A stretch of 5,920 nucleotides of DNA from Geobacter sp. (GCA_003490025.1 DNJC01000079.1:69642-75561), one strand, 5' to 3'. Counted from the stretch's first letter, positions 1-5,920 are shown. Numbers and translations are program-made. Notes: generated by a model from the sequence alone, not told the origin.

Positions 1-680
<680 letters not shown>

Positions 681-684
681 ATGG

Positions 685-1326
685 TTATTCCTCTCTCAGG
701 GCGCTCAGCCTCGAGGTGTCGATGCTCGAGAACTCGCGGCTGATGTGGTTGATGACGATCCCCATGACGAAGACGCCGACCAGGAGGTCGAGAAGGGCCC
801 CCGCCTCCACCATGACCGGCATGGCGTCGGCGAGCAGGAGCCCGAAGATGAAGATCCCGTTCTCCATCAGGAGGTAGCCTATGACCTGCGAGATCGCCTT
901 CCTTCTTCCCATCAGCACCAGGAAGCCGCACATGAGCGTCGCGATGGAGGCGGGGACCACCAGGAGCCCCTCGTGCTCGGGCGAAAGCGGGAGCTTGGCG
1001 GCGAAGATGAAGGCGAGCGAGGTGAAGAGCGCCCCCAGGACCAGCGACGGGATGTAGCCGATGAAGGGCTCGAACTCCCGCTCGATCTCCGCCTTCTTGA
1101 TGGCGCGGATGATGAGAAGCGGTATCACCGCCCCCTTGGCCAGGATGATGCTGACCACGATAAGGGCGAGGTGCCAGGAGAACGGGTGCACGATCGCCGG
1201 GAGGACGCCGAGGATCACCCCCTGCAGGGCGACGGCGCGCACCGAGAAGGCGAGCCGGCTGGTGCCGAGGACGGCGAAGTTCAAAAGGAGGCAGAGGACG
1301 AGAAGTTGGTCGGCCAGGGAGTTCAT
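685..1326 (-). CDS. hyfE: HyfE-like membrane subunit (NuoK-like C-terminal half) of a hydrogenase-4/Ehr-like complex
   Basis: A 213-residue, almost wholly hydrophobic protein fitting HyfE of hydrogenase-4, a small membrane subunit whose C-terminal half resembles NuoK of complex I. The NuoK-like stretch is at about residues 125-195, with glutamates E155 (GYLLMENGIFIFG) and E174 (MPVMVEAGALLDLL) inside predicted membrane helices; NuoK has similarly placed glutamates in its proton path. The N-terminal part (about 1-110) has three or four further helices plus a charged loop (IKKAEIEREFEPF, 76-88). It starts at ATG 1326-1324 and is preceded by a GAGGTGA Shine-Dalgarno that overlaps the end of the hyfC-like gene (4-nt gap). 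The downstream hyfF-like start lies 4 nt after its TAA stop. The tight spacing supports co-translation within one operon. Length agrees with E. coli HyfE as I remember it (about 216 aa). Confidence 0.92.
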   Translation of the reverse strand: MNSLADQLLVLCLLLNFAVLGTSRLAFSVRAVALQGVILGVLPAIVHPFSWHLALIVVSIILAKGAVIPLLIIRAIKKAEIEREFEPFIGYIPSLVLGALFTSLAFIFAAKLPLSPEHEGLLVVPASIATLMCGFLVLMGRRKAISQVIGYLLMENGIFIFGLLLADAMPVMVEAGALLDLLVGVFVMGIVINHISREFSSIDTSRLSALREE

Positions 1327-1330
1327 CGTT

Positions 1331-2239
1331 TCACCTCACTACCAGTACCAGGGAAAAGGCGGTCAGTATCAGGGCCGCCACCAAAAGCTGCGGCACGCGG
1401 ATCAGCCTCAGGCGCGCCATCACCGACTCAACGACGCCGATGGCGACGGCGAGCGCCAGCATGGAGCACGCGAAGAGGAGCCAGTCGAGATAGCTGTTGC
1501 CGAGCGCGAAGGGGATGGCGACGTTGACGAAGACGGCCCCCAGCAGATAGAGCTTCAGCGCCGCGCCGTACAGGATGCAGCCGAAGTACGGTCCGCTGTG
1601 GTCGAGCACCATCACCTCGTGGATCATGGTGAGTTCCAGGTGCGTGTTCGGGTCGTCGAACGGTATGCGGCAGTTCTCCGCCAGAAGGACCACGAAGAGC
1701 CCGGCCAGAAGGAGCAGCAGCGAGGCGCCGGTGGCGAACCAGACGGAGAGCGTCACGTGCCGCAGCATCGTGGTCAGGCTCATGGTCCCGGAGAGCCTGG
1801 TCAGCGTGATCAGGGCGAAGAAGAGGGTCGGCTCGGCGAGGCAGGAGAAGGTGACCTCGCGGGCCGCCCCCATCCCCTCGAAGCTCGACCCGGTGTCGAG
1901 AGCGGCGACGGTGGTGAAGAAGCGCCCCAGCGCGAAGAGGTAGGCGAAGAGGATCATGTCCCCCTCGAAGGAGATCGGGGCCGCATGCCGGCCGAGCGGC
2001 ACCAGGAAGGCCGCAAGGAGCGTCGCCGCCAGGGTGATCACCGGGCCGGCCCGGAAGAGCCAGGTCGTGGTGTCGCTGAAGACCACGCCCTTCCTCATCA
2101 GCCGCCCGAGATCGTAGTAGGGCTGCAGGAAGGGAGCGCCCACCCTCCCCGCAAAGGCCGCCTTGGTCTTGCCGATCACCCCCAGAAGGAGGGGCGGCAT
2201 GGCCAGCACCAGGACAACGTGTAAGAGCATATCGGTCAT
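1331..2239 (-). CDS. hyfC: HyfC/HycD-like (NuoH family) membrane subunit of a hydrogenase-4/Ehr-like complex
   Basis: A 302-residue integral membrane protein of the NADH dehydrogenase subunit 1 family (NuoH/HycD/HyfC/EchB). It joins the hydrophilic, cluster-bearing arm to the ion-pumping membrane arm. Diagnostic motifs are all present: GRVGAPFLQPYYDLGRLMRK at 31-50, ALDTGSSFEGMGAAREVTF at 113-131 with E121 and E128, LAEP with E136, and AENCRIPFDDPNTHLELTMI followed by HEVM at 187-210, with E188, E202 and E208. Conserved acids in these loops line the coupling channel at the arm junction in this family. About eight hydrophobic helices can be recognised. The start is ATG 2239-2237, with AGGAGA at 2250-2245 as Shine-Dalgarno. 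It lies 22 nt after the hyfB-like stop and 4 nt before the hyfE-like start. The sequence follows the hydrogenase (HyfC/HycD) version rather than complex I NuoH. Confidence 0.95.
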   Translation of the reverse strand: MTDMLLHVVLVLAMPPLLLGVIGKTKAAFAGRVGAPFLQPYYDLGRLMRKGVVFSDTTTWLFRAGPVITLAATLLAAFLVPLGRHAAPISFEGDMILFAYLFALGRFFTTVAALDTGSSFEGMGAAREVTFSCLAEPTLFFALITLTRLSGTMSLTTMLRHVTLSVWFATGASLLLLLAGLFVVLLAENCRIPFDDPNTHLELTMIHEVMVLDHSGPYFGCILYGAALKLYLLGAVFVNVAIPFALGNSYLDWLLFACSMLALAVAIGVVESVMARLRLIRVPQLLVAALILTAFSLVLVVR

Positions 2240-2261
2240 CTCGGTCTCCTGTGGTCCGAGG

Positions 2262-4247
2262 CTAGTGAACCCAAAGCATAAGCAGCAAAAGGGTTACGAA
2301 TATATACAGGATGTAGACCTGCATCAGGCCGTGCTGGATCCTCATGACGAAGGCGCAGGCGATGCCGGCCAGGTTCACGGCCGGCAGCACCAGCCGGTGC
2401 AGCACGGTCTCCTCCGGCAGGTAGCCAAGGCGCGCGGCAGCCGGGGCGACACCGGAGATGGCGTCCGCCTTGATCCGGAAACGGATCAGGGGAGTCGCCA
2501 GCGAGCCGAAGAACGCACCGAAGGAACTCGCGGTATACTGCATGCTGGCCGCGGGGCGAAGGTAGCCGCAACCCCAGGTCGGTCCGCTCCCGGAGGGAAG
2601 CGTCCTCCCCTTCCCCCTCAGCACCAGGAAGATGGAGAGCGAGAGTACCATGATGCTCCCCCCTGCCGCCGCGAACCAGAGCGGGGGGATAGGGAGCGCC
2701 GCGGGGACGAAACCGACCGGCAAAATCCCCTGCAGCGCCGGGTTCACCAGCGCCAGGAAGAGCTGCGGGAAGAGCCCCCCGGTCAGGCAGAGCGCGGCCA
2801 AAAGCGCCATGGGCGCCAGCATGGAGAAGGGGGCCTCGTGACCGTGCGCCGCGCCCTCGCTGCGCGGGGCGCCGAGAAACGTTATCCCGTAGAGCTTCAC
2901 GAAGCAGATGACAGCGATACCACCTACCAGCGCCAGCACCGGCGCTCCCAGCGCCAGGTACGGCTCGGGTGCGAGCGCCTCACCGAAGAAACCGAGGTAG
3001 AGGAGCATTTCGCTGGCAAAGCCGTTGAAGGGGGGGAGACCGCAGATGGCGACGGAGCCCGCCAGCGCGAGGAGGGAGGTCCAGGGCATGCGGGTTGCGA
3101 GCCCCCCCATCCGGTCCAGCTCGCGGGTCCCGGTGGCGTGCATGACGCTCCCTGCGCCGAAGAACATGAGCGGCTTGAAAAGGGCGTGGTTCAGGATGTG
3201 GAAGAGCGCCCCCGCGAGCCCCAGGTAGGCAAGCCTCGCGTTGCCGGTCCCCTGGCCGATGAGGAAGACGCCGATGCCGGCCGTGATGATGCCGAGGTTC
3301 TCGATGCTGGAGTACGCCAGCAGGCGCTTGATGTCCTTCTGGGCCGAGGCGATGCAGATCCCCATCAGGGCCGAGGTGAGCCCGAGGGCGGTGAGAAGCC
3401 CCCCCCACCAGAGCGGATGCTCGGGGAAAAAGGTGAGGACCCGCAGGATGCCGTAGATGCCGAGCTTCAGCATCACCCCGGAGAGAAGGGCCGAGACGTG
3501 GCTCGGGGCATTGGCGTGGGCGGAGGGTAACCAGATGTGCAGCGGCATGATGCCGGCCTTGGAGCCGAAGCCTATGAGGGCCGCGCAGAAAAGAAGCGTC
3601 GCCCCACCCTGGGTAAGCTGCAGCGCCCCCGGGGCGGGAAAGCCGAAGCCGCCGGTCGCGATCCTCAAACCGCTGAACAGGGCGAGGAGCGCCGCGGCGC
3701 CGAGGTGGCTGGCAACGAGGTAGACTATACCCGCGCTGCGCACCTCCTCCTCGCCGTGCTCGGCCACCAGGAGGAAGTAGCCGGAGAGGGCCATCATCTC
3801 CCAGGCGACCATGAAGAGGGCGCCGTTTCTCGCCACCACGACCAGCGCCATGGCTGCGGAGAGAAGTCCGTAGAAAAAGGTGACCGAGTACGCGGACGTG
3901 CGCCGGGTGGCGGCGGGCCAGTAGCCGAGGGCGTAGAGGGAGCCGGCGGGAAAGACCACGAATATGGGAATCAGGAAAAAGAGAGAAAGGGGGTCGAGAG
4001 CGATTTCGCAGGGGCCGAAGGGGAGGTTCCAGTTGAGCGTATAGCTTGAGGCCGCTGCCCCTCCCTGCAGCAGCAGGTAGCACAGCGAAGGGAGAGCGAG
4101 GAGCGAGGAAACAAAGGCGCCTGCCGCGGAGATCTGCTGACCCAGCGGGCCCTCTCTCAGCAAAAGAGCCGGCAGCCCCGATAAGGCGGCGACAATTATT
4201 GCGGCAAGGACCAGTGCGCCGGGGTCCCGAATCATGTCAAAAAGCAT
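2262..4247 (-). CDS. hyfB: HyfB-like (HycC/NuoL-M-N family) ion-translocating membrane subunit of a hydrogenase-4/Ehr-like complex
   Basis: First gene of the minus-strand operon: a 661-residue antiporter-type membrane subunit, close in length to E. coli HyfB (about 670 aa). In the core (about 80-460) I see E150 in MVAWEMMALSGYFLLVAEHG, K230 and H237 in GFGSKAGIMPLHIWLPSAHA, then PSHVSALLSGVMLKLGIYG with K261, AYSSIENLGI at 311-320, and HILNHALFKPLMFFGAGSVM with K358. These are the glutamate, lysine and histidine residues of the proton channels in this family. The C-terminal motif TWGCGYLRPAASMQYTASSF (557-576) is typical of HyfB/HycC rather than of complex I subunits. I place the start at ATG 4247-4245, because GGAGAGGG (4261-4254) is then 6 nt upstream; an in-frame TTG at 4253 directly abuts this Shine-Dalgarno and is unlikely to be used. 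In Geobacter this subunit order has been described for the Ehr cluster (ehrA position), so the hyf symbol denotes homology only. Confidence 0.94.
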   Translation of the reverse strand: MLFDMIRDPGALVLAAIIVAALSGLPALLLREGPLGQQISAAGAFVSSLLALPSLCYLLLQGGAAASSYTLNWNLPFGPCEIALDPLSLFFLIPIFVVFPAGSLYALGYWPAATRRTSAYSVTFFYGLLSAAMALVVVARNGALFMVAWEMMALSGYFLLVAEHGEEEVRSAGIVYLVASHLGAAALLALFSGLRIATGGFGFPAPGALQLTQGGATLLFCAALIGFGSKAGIMPLHIWLPSAHANAPSHVSALLSGVMLKLGIYGILRVLTFFPEHPLWWGGLLTALGLTSALMGICIASAQKDIKRLLAYSSIENLGIITAGIGVFLIGQGTGNARLAYLGLAGALFHILNHALFKPLMFFGAGSVMHATGTRELDRMGGLATRMPWTSLLALAGSVAICGLPPFNGFASEMLLYLGFFGEALAPEPYLALGAPVLALVGGIAVICFVKLYGITFLGAPRSEGAAHGHEAPFSMLAPMALLAALCLTGGLFPQLFLALVNPALQGILPVGFVPAALPIPPLWFAAAGGSIMVLSLSIFLVLRGKGRTLPSGSGPTWGCGYLRPAASMQYTASSFGAFFGSLATPLIRFRIKADAISGVAPAAARLGYLPEETVLHRLVLPAVNLAGIACAFVMRIQHGLMQVYILYIFVTLLLLMLWVH

Positions 4248-4253
4248 AGCCAA

Positions 4254-4261
4254 CCCTCTCC
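4254..4261 (-). promoter_or_regulatory. Ribosome binding site that fixes the hyfB-like start
   Basis: GGAGAGGG read on the minus strand, 6 nt before ATG 4247-4245. It supports the ATG start over the in-frame TTG two codons upstream, which begins immediately after this motif. The 3' arm of a stem-loop (4262-4286) ends directly against it. Confidence 0.75.
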
Positions 4262-4286
4262 GAAGCCGGCCGGGAGCGGCGGCTTC
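4262..4286 (-). repeat. GC-rich stem-loop abutting the hyfB-like ribosome binding site
   Basis: Perfect 7-bp inverted repeat: GAAGCCG at 4262-4268 and CGGCTTC at 4280-4286, with an 11-nt loop. In the hyf-like mRNA the 3' arm ends one base before the Shine-Dalgarno, so it could tune initiation. No U-run follows, so it is not an intrinsic terminator. Chance occurrence in GC-rich DNA is possible. Confidence 0.4.
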
Positions 4287-4473
4287 AAACTGCCCCGGGA
4301 AGAGCGGAGCAGGACTTCCTCATCGAGTTTCAACCTCCCGGGCTCCGCAAAAGGCGACGGCGCTGCACGGGTTCGGAAGGCGAGCAATTCTACGGCAAAA
4401 CCAGCTGCCGCTTTTTCCATTCAATCTTGAGTCGGTTGGTGTCGATACGGATGACATGGGCGACGGAAAACTC

Positions 4474-4502
4474 AACATACTCCCTGAGGGCGGATTTGTC
4501 AA
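4474..4502 (-). promoter_or_regulatory. Candidate sigma70-type promoter for the hyf-like operon
   Basis: On the minus strand there is a perfect -35 hexamer TTGACA (4502-4497), a 17-nt spacer, and TATGTT (4479-4474), which matches four of six bases of the -10 consensus. Transcription would begin near 4467 and leave a leader of about 220 nt before the hyfB-like ATG at 4247. The leader is long enough to hold regulatory structure, such as the hairpin at 4262-4286. This is the best promoter-like match in the intergenic region. It is a pattern match only, and it lies inside the possible remnant ORF at 4390-4542. Confidence 0.5.
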
Positions 4503-4516
4503 AAAAAGATTTTTGA
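4499..4516. repeat. AT-rich 7-bp inverted repeat
   Basis: TCAAAAA (4499-4505) and TTTTTGA (4510-4516) form a perfect inverted repeat around a 4-nt centre. It overlaps the -35 hexamer of the candidate hyf-like promoter (4497-4502), so it could be an operator half-site pair. As RNA the stem would be weak (six A-U pairs and one G-C), and it is not a terminator. Confidence 0.35.
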
Positions 4517-4558
4517 TTCCCTTCATAAGAACAATAAAACATCAATAGGACAGTTGAA

Positions 4559-4572
4559 GCTTTAAATAAAGC
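4559..4572. repeat. Perfect 14-bp palindrome, possible operator
   Basis: GCTTTA (4559-4564), AA, TAAAGC (4567-4572): perfect 6-bp arms with a 2-bp centre. It sits 10 bp upstream of a candidate plus-strand -35 (4582-4587) and inside the spacer of an alternative promoter (4554-4582). This position suits a dimeric regulator. No specific regulator family is recognised. Confidence 0.35.
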
Positions 4573-4576
4573 GGGT

Positions 4577-4601
4577 TACAGTTGTCACCATCACACTTGT
4601 A
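4577..4601. repeat. Imperfect dyad overlapping a candidate plus-strand promoter
   Basis: TACAGTTGT (4577-4585) and ACACTTGTA (4593-4601) are inverted copies that match at 7 of 9 positions around a 7-bp centre. The element covers the candidate -35 and most of the spacer of the plus-strand promoter, as a repressor operator would. The match is imperfect and unsupported by any second copy in the window. Confidence 0.25.
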
Positions 4602-4610
4602 TGATATTTT
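4582..4610 (+). promoter_or_regulatory. Weak candidate sigma70-type promoter for the cytochrome operon
   Basis: TTGTCA (4582-4587; five of six to the -35 consensus), a 17-nt spacer, then TATTTT (4605-4610; four of six to the -10 consensus). Transcription would start near 4617 and give a leader of about 75 nt before GTG 4693. An alternative is TTGAAG (4554-4559), 17 nt, TACAGT (4577-4582), with four of six at each hexamer. The choice between them cannot be made from sequence, but the AT-rich context supports a promoter somewhere here. Confidence 0.35.
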
Positions 4611-4643
4611 GAAACAGCGTTTTCGCTATTAATGAGAAGCCGG

Positions 4644-4680
4644 TTTACCGCCACCGCAGAGCCGGCCTCCCGCCGGTAAA
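4644..4680 (+). repeat. Stem-loop abutting the cytochrome gene ribosome binding site
   Basis: TTTACCG (4644-4650) and CGGTAAA (4674-4680) form a perfect 7-bp stem with a 23-nt loop, which itself contains the palindrome GCCGGC (4661-4666). The 3' arm ends immediately before the Shine-Dalgarno GGAGG (4681-4685). It is positioned to affect initiation, but this is inference; the long loop makes it only moderately stable. Confidence 0.3.
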
Positions 4681-4685
4681 GGAGG
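4681..4685 (+). promoter_or_regulatory. Ribosome binding site that fixes the GTG start of the tetraheme cytochrome
   Basis: GGAGG, within AAAGGAGGAAG, lies 7 nt upstream of GTG 4693-4695. It selects this GTG as the start, because the signal-anchor sequence begins directly after it and there is no in-frame ATG before the hydrophobic segment. Confidence 0.8.
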
Positions 4686-4692
4686 AAGTGCT

Positions 4693-5169
4693 GTGAAGAG
4701 TCACGTTTGGCGCCCCCTGTTCGTCGTGCTGGCAATCGTCGCCCTGGTGTTTGCGGCGCGCAAGGTCCTGGTCCCCTCCGATTTCGGCGTCGGCGAGCGG
4801 GGGTACATGTACGGCTGGCACCGTCCCAGCAACGAGCAGCAGTGGAAGGATGTGAAGGTGAAGTACCGGACCGCGCAGCACTGCAAGGAGTGCCACAAGG
4901 ACAAGTACGACGAGATCAAGAGTTCGCCCCACGGCAACATCAACTGCGAGAACTGCCACGGTCCCGGGTTGGGACACCCCGAGGACCCGAAGGCGCTCGA
5001 CATCGACAGGAGCCGCGAACTCTGCACCAGGTGCCACCTGAAGCTGAAATACCACGGCAGCGGCAGGGAGAAGATCCGCGGCATCGATCCGGCGCGGCAC
5101 AACCCGGGGCTGGAATGCGTCACCTGCCACTGGCCGCACGATCCCAGGAAGGAGGGGCACAACAAATGA
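4693..5169 (+). CDS. Membrane-anchored tetraheme cytochrome c
   Basis: A 158-residue multiheme c-type cytochrome starting at GTG 4693. One N-terminal hydrophobic segment (about residues 8-22, after a basic MKSHVWR) is followed by AARKVLV; with no clear signal peptidase site it probably stays as a membrane anchor, with the rest outside the cytoplasm. Four CxxCH haem-binding motifs are present: CKECH (64-68), CENCH (85-89), CTRCH (111-115) and CVTCH (142-146). Further histidines, such as H80 (SSPHGNINC), H95, H121, H136 and H149, are candidate distal ligands, so bis-His low-spin haems are likely. Its stop overlaps the start of the exported Fe-S gene (ATGA), indicating translational coupling and a shared complex. 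It probably passes electrons between that protein or the menaquinone pool and periplasmic acceptors. Its size, haem count and partner recall CbcS of the Geobacter Cbc4 complex or an NrfH-like role; orthology is not established. Confidence 0.92.
   Translation: MKSHVWRPLFVVLAIVALVFAARKVLVPSDFGVGERGYMYGWHRPSNEQQWKDVKVKYRTAQHCKECHKDKYDEIKSSPHGNINCENCHGPGLGHPEDPKALDIDRSRELCTRCHLKLKYHGSGREKIRGIDPARHNPGLECVTCHWPHDPRKEGHNK
5151..5157 (+). promoter_or_regulatory. Ribosome binding site for the exported iron-sulfur protein, inside the cytochrome gene
   Basis: GGAGGGG lies 8 nt upstream of ATG 5166-5168, within the last codons of the cytochrome gene. Together with the ATGA stop/start overlap at 5166-5169 it defines the start and indicates translational coupling. 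Confidence 0.75.
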
Positions 5170-5920
5170 TATCGAGAAGATCTTTTTGCAAGAAATCGCT
5201 CCTCATAGCCGGGGGGCTCGCCATCCCGTTCTCCGCCCTGGAACTCTTCGACCCCAAGAGGCTTCTGGCCGAAAAGGATCAAAAGGGGGCGCGCTGGGTG
5301 TTCCTGGTGGACACGGAGAAGTGCGTCGGCTGCGGCTTCTGCGTCCAGGGGTGCAAGATCGAGAACGAGATCCCGTACGACGCCAACGTGACCCGCACCT
5401 GGGTCGAGCGTTACGTCGTCACCAAGGACGGCAAGACGCACATCGACTCGCCCAAAGGGGCGCGCGACGGCTTCAAGACGACGGAGATCGACATTGGCGA
5501 AGGAAAGTTCGAGCCGATCAGGGATGACGACATAGAGAAGGCGTTCTTCGTCCCCAAGCTCTGCAACCAGTGCGACAACCCTCCCTGCGTACAGGTCTGC
5601 CCGGTGGGAGCCACCTACCAGACGGCCGACGGCGTGGTGCTGGTTGACCGGCAGTGGTGCATCGGCTGCGGCTACTGCATCATGGGGTGCCCTTACGGGG
5701 TGCGCTTCTTCCACCCGGTGCACCACGTCGCCGAGAAATGCAACTTCTGCTACCACCGGATCACCAAGGGGATGCAGACGGCCTGCATCGACGCCTGCGC
5801 CTTCGGGGCGAGGCGGATCGGGAACCTGAGGGATCCGGAGGACCCCGTCACGAAGATCATCATGACCGAGCGGGTCAACGTGCTGAAGGAAGAGTACGGC
5901 ACCAAGCCGCAGGTCTTCTA
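5166..5920 (+). CDS. Tat-exported 4x[4Fe-4S] ferredoxin-type electron transfer subunit, NrfC/PsrB/DmsB family (3' end cut by window edge)
   Basis: An open frame from ATG 5166 to the window end, 251 full codons. The N-terminus, MISRRSFCKKSLLIAGG, is a twin-arginine signal (SRRSFCK followed by a hydrophobic stretch); cleavage after RLLA at residue 35 is plausible, which would put the folded protein outside the cytoplasm. Sixteen cysteines fall in the four-cluster pattern of the family: C53/56/59/63 (CVGCGFCVQGCK), C133/136/141/145 (CNQCDNPPCVQVCP), C165/168/171/175 (CIGCGYCIMGCP) and C192/195/207/211. The segment between the first and second groups (about 64-132) is fairly long. Such proteins carry electrons between a haem or molybdopterin subunit and an NrfD/PsrC-like quinone-binding membrane subunit. 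With the coupled upstream tetraheme cytochrome, a Cbc-type menaquinone:cytochrome oxidoreductase is likely (compare CbcT). The last two bases, TA, could begin Tyr or a stop; family lengths favour continuation. Confidence 0.93.
   Translation, partial: MISRRSFCKKSLLIAGGLAIPFSALELFDPKRLLAEKDQKGARWVFLVDTEKCVGCGFCVQGCKIENEIPYDANVTRTWVERYVVTKDGKTHIDSPKGARDGFKTTEIDIGEGKFEPIRDDDIEKAFFVPKLCNQCDNPPCVQVCPVGATYQTADGVVLVDRQWCIGCGYCIMGCPYGVRFFHPVHHVAEKCNFCYHRITKGMQTACIDACAFGARRIGNLRDPEDPVTKIIMTERVNVLKEEYGTKPQVF

Larger units (their letters stand above)
4390..4542 (-). pseudogene. Possible 50-codon ORF or gene remnant, faintly like a serine recombinase C-terminus
   Basis: A minus-strand reading frame runs from ATG 4542-4540 to TAG 4392-4390 and encodes about 50 residues. 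Its second half (EYVEFSVAHVIRIDTNRLKI, then EWKKR) has a charged/hydrophobic alternation resembling a beta-strand pair. It faintly recalls the last strands of serine recombinases and resolvases, where a 'V-x-R-I-x-I ... D-R-I-E-I' pattern is common. There is no Shine-Dalgarno before the ATG, the frame is closed upstream by a stop near 4575, and no other recombinase motif is nearby. It may be a degraded fragment of an acquired gene, a small unknown protein, or chance. The likely hyf-like promoter lies inside it, which argues against an active gene. Confidence 0.18.
4248..4692. other. Divergent intergenic control region between the hyf-like and cytochrome operons
   Basis: About 445 bp between two divergent start codons, with no convincing complete gene. 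The half nearest the hyf-like operon (4248-4490) has mixed to high GC. The half nearest the cytochrome operon contains an AT-rich island of about 32% GC over 4501-4620 by my count, against the clearly GC-rich genes on both sides. It contains a good minus-strand sigma70-like promoter (4474-4502), weaker plus-strand candidates (4554-4610), three short inverted repeats (4499-4516, 4559-4572, 4577-4601) and a hairpin before each first-gene ribosome binding site. I found no sigma54 -24/-12 element and no clear FNR-type TTGAT-N4-ATCAA site. The layout suggests that shared or opposing regulation of the two operons is possible, which is inference. Confidence 0.7.

Noticed and set aside
2163..3530. Long plus-strand open frame opposite the hyfB-like gene
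   Set aside because: It is antisense to a gene with clear family motifs, is rich in Arg, Glu, Gly and Gln with no recognisable domain, and is the usual artefact of GC-rich codon use.
4251..4253. TTG as start codon of the hyfB-like gene
   Set aside because: It directly abuts the Shine-Dalgarno, while ATG at 4247 has a proper 6-nt spacing.
4232..4420. Minus-strand 62-codon frame in the hyf-like leader overlapping the hyfB-like start, considered as a coupled leader peptide
   Set aside because: There is no Shine-Dalgarno before its ATG and its third-position GC (about 60%) is below that of the neighbouring genes; the overlap alone is not enough.
4499..4516. TCAAAAA/TTTTTGA hairpin as an intrinsic terminator
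   Set aside because: The stem is almost entirely A-U and no gene ends upstream of it on either strand.
4234..4548. Plus-strand 104-codon frame across the intergenic region
   Set aside because: It starts inside the hyfB-like gene, has no convincing ribosome binding site and shows no recognisable motif; it also overlaps the promoter-like elements.
4582..4605. TTGTCA paired with TATGAT (4600-4605) as a promoter
   Set aside because: The spacer is only 12 nt, too short for a sigma70 promoter.
4645..5756. Minus-strand frames opposite the cytochrome and Fe-S genes
   Set aside because: The plus-strand frames contain four CxxCH motifs and sixteen cluster cysteines in family order, so the opposite frames are shadows.

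Overview
This window holds two divergently transcribed redox modules of a GC-rich bacterium, separated by about 445 bp of non-coding DNA. The pairing of a group 4 hydrogenase-type membrane arm with a tetraheme cytochrome c plus an exported four-cluster iron-sulfur protein suggests an anaerobic respirer of the Geobacter/Desulfuromonadales type. That assignment is inference from gene content; there is no rRNA or other taxonomic marker here.

Minus strand (positions 4247 down to 1, running off the left edge): four tightly packed genes for the membrane part of a Hyf/Hyc-like (hydrogenase-4 / formate hydrogenlyase / Ehr) complex, in the order hyfB-like, hyfC-like, hyfE-like and hyfF-like (3' end missing). 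Gaps are 22, 4 and 4 nt, and each start has its own Shine-Dalgarno sequence, so this is almost certainly one operon. HyfB and HyfF are Mrp antiporter/NuoL-M-N-type ion-translocating subunits, HyfC is the NuoH-like connector and HyfE carries a NuoK-like part. No hyfA or hyfD lies among them. The hydrophilic hydrogenase-like subunits (HyfG/HyfI type) would be expected beyond the left edge. Without them it cannot be said whether this is a true [NiFe]-hydrogenase or the non-hydrogenase Ehr relative.

Middle (4248-4692): the shared divergent regulatory region. It has a good sigma70-like promoter for the hyf-like operon, weaker candidates for the plus-strand operon, an AT-rich island (about 32% GC over 4501-4620), several short inverted repeats, and a possible 50-codon remnant ORF. 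Hairpins abut the ribosome binding sites of the first gene on each side.

Plus strand (4693 to the right edge): a membrane-anchored tetraheme cytochrome c whose stop codon overlaps the start of a Tat-exported 4x[4Fe-4S] ferredoxin-type protein (NrfC/PsrB/DmsB family), truncated by the window end. Together they look like the extracytoplasmic electron-transfer part of a menaquinone:cytochrome oxidoreductase (Cbc-type in Geobacter). An NrfD/PsrC-like membrane quinone-binding subunit is the expected next gene, out of view.

I see no tRNA, rRNA, CRISPR, insertion sequence or intrinsic terminator. Both modules are recognisable families. The more open questions are the physical linkage of the two modules and the structure of the control region between them.
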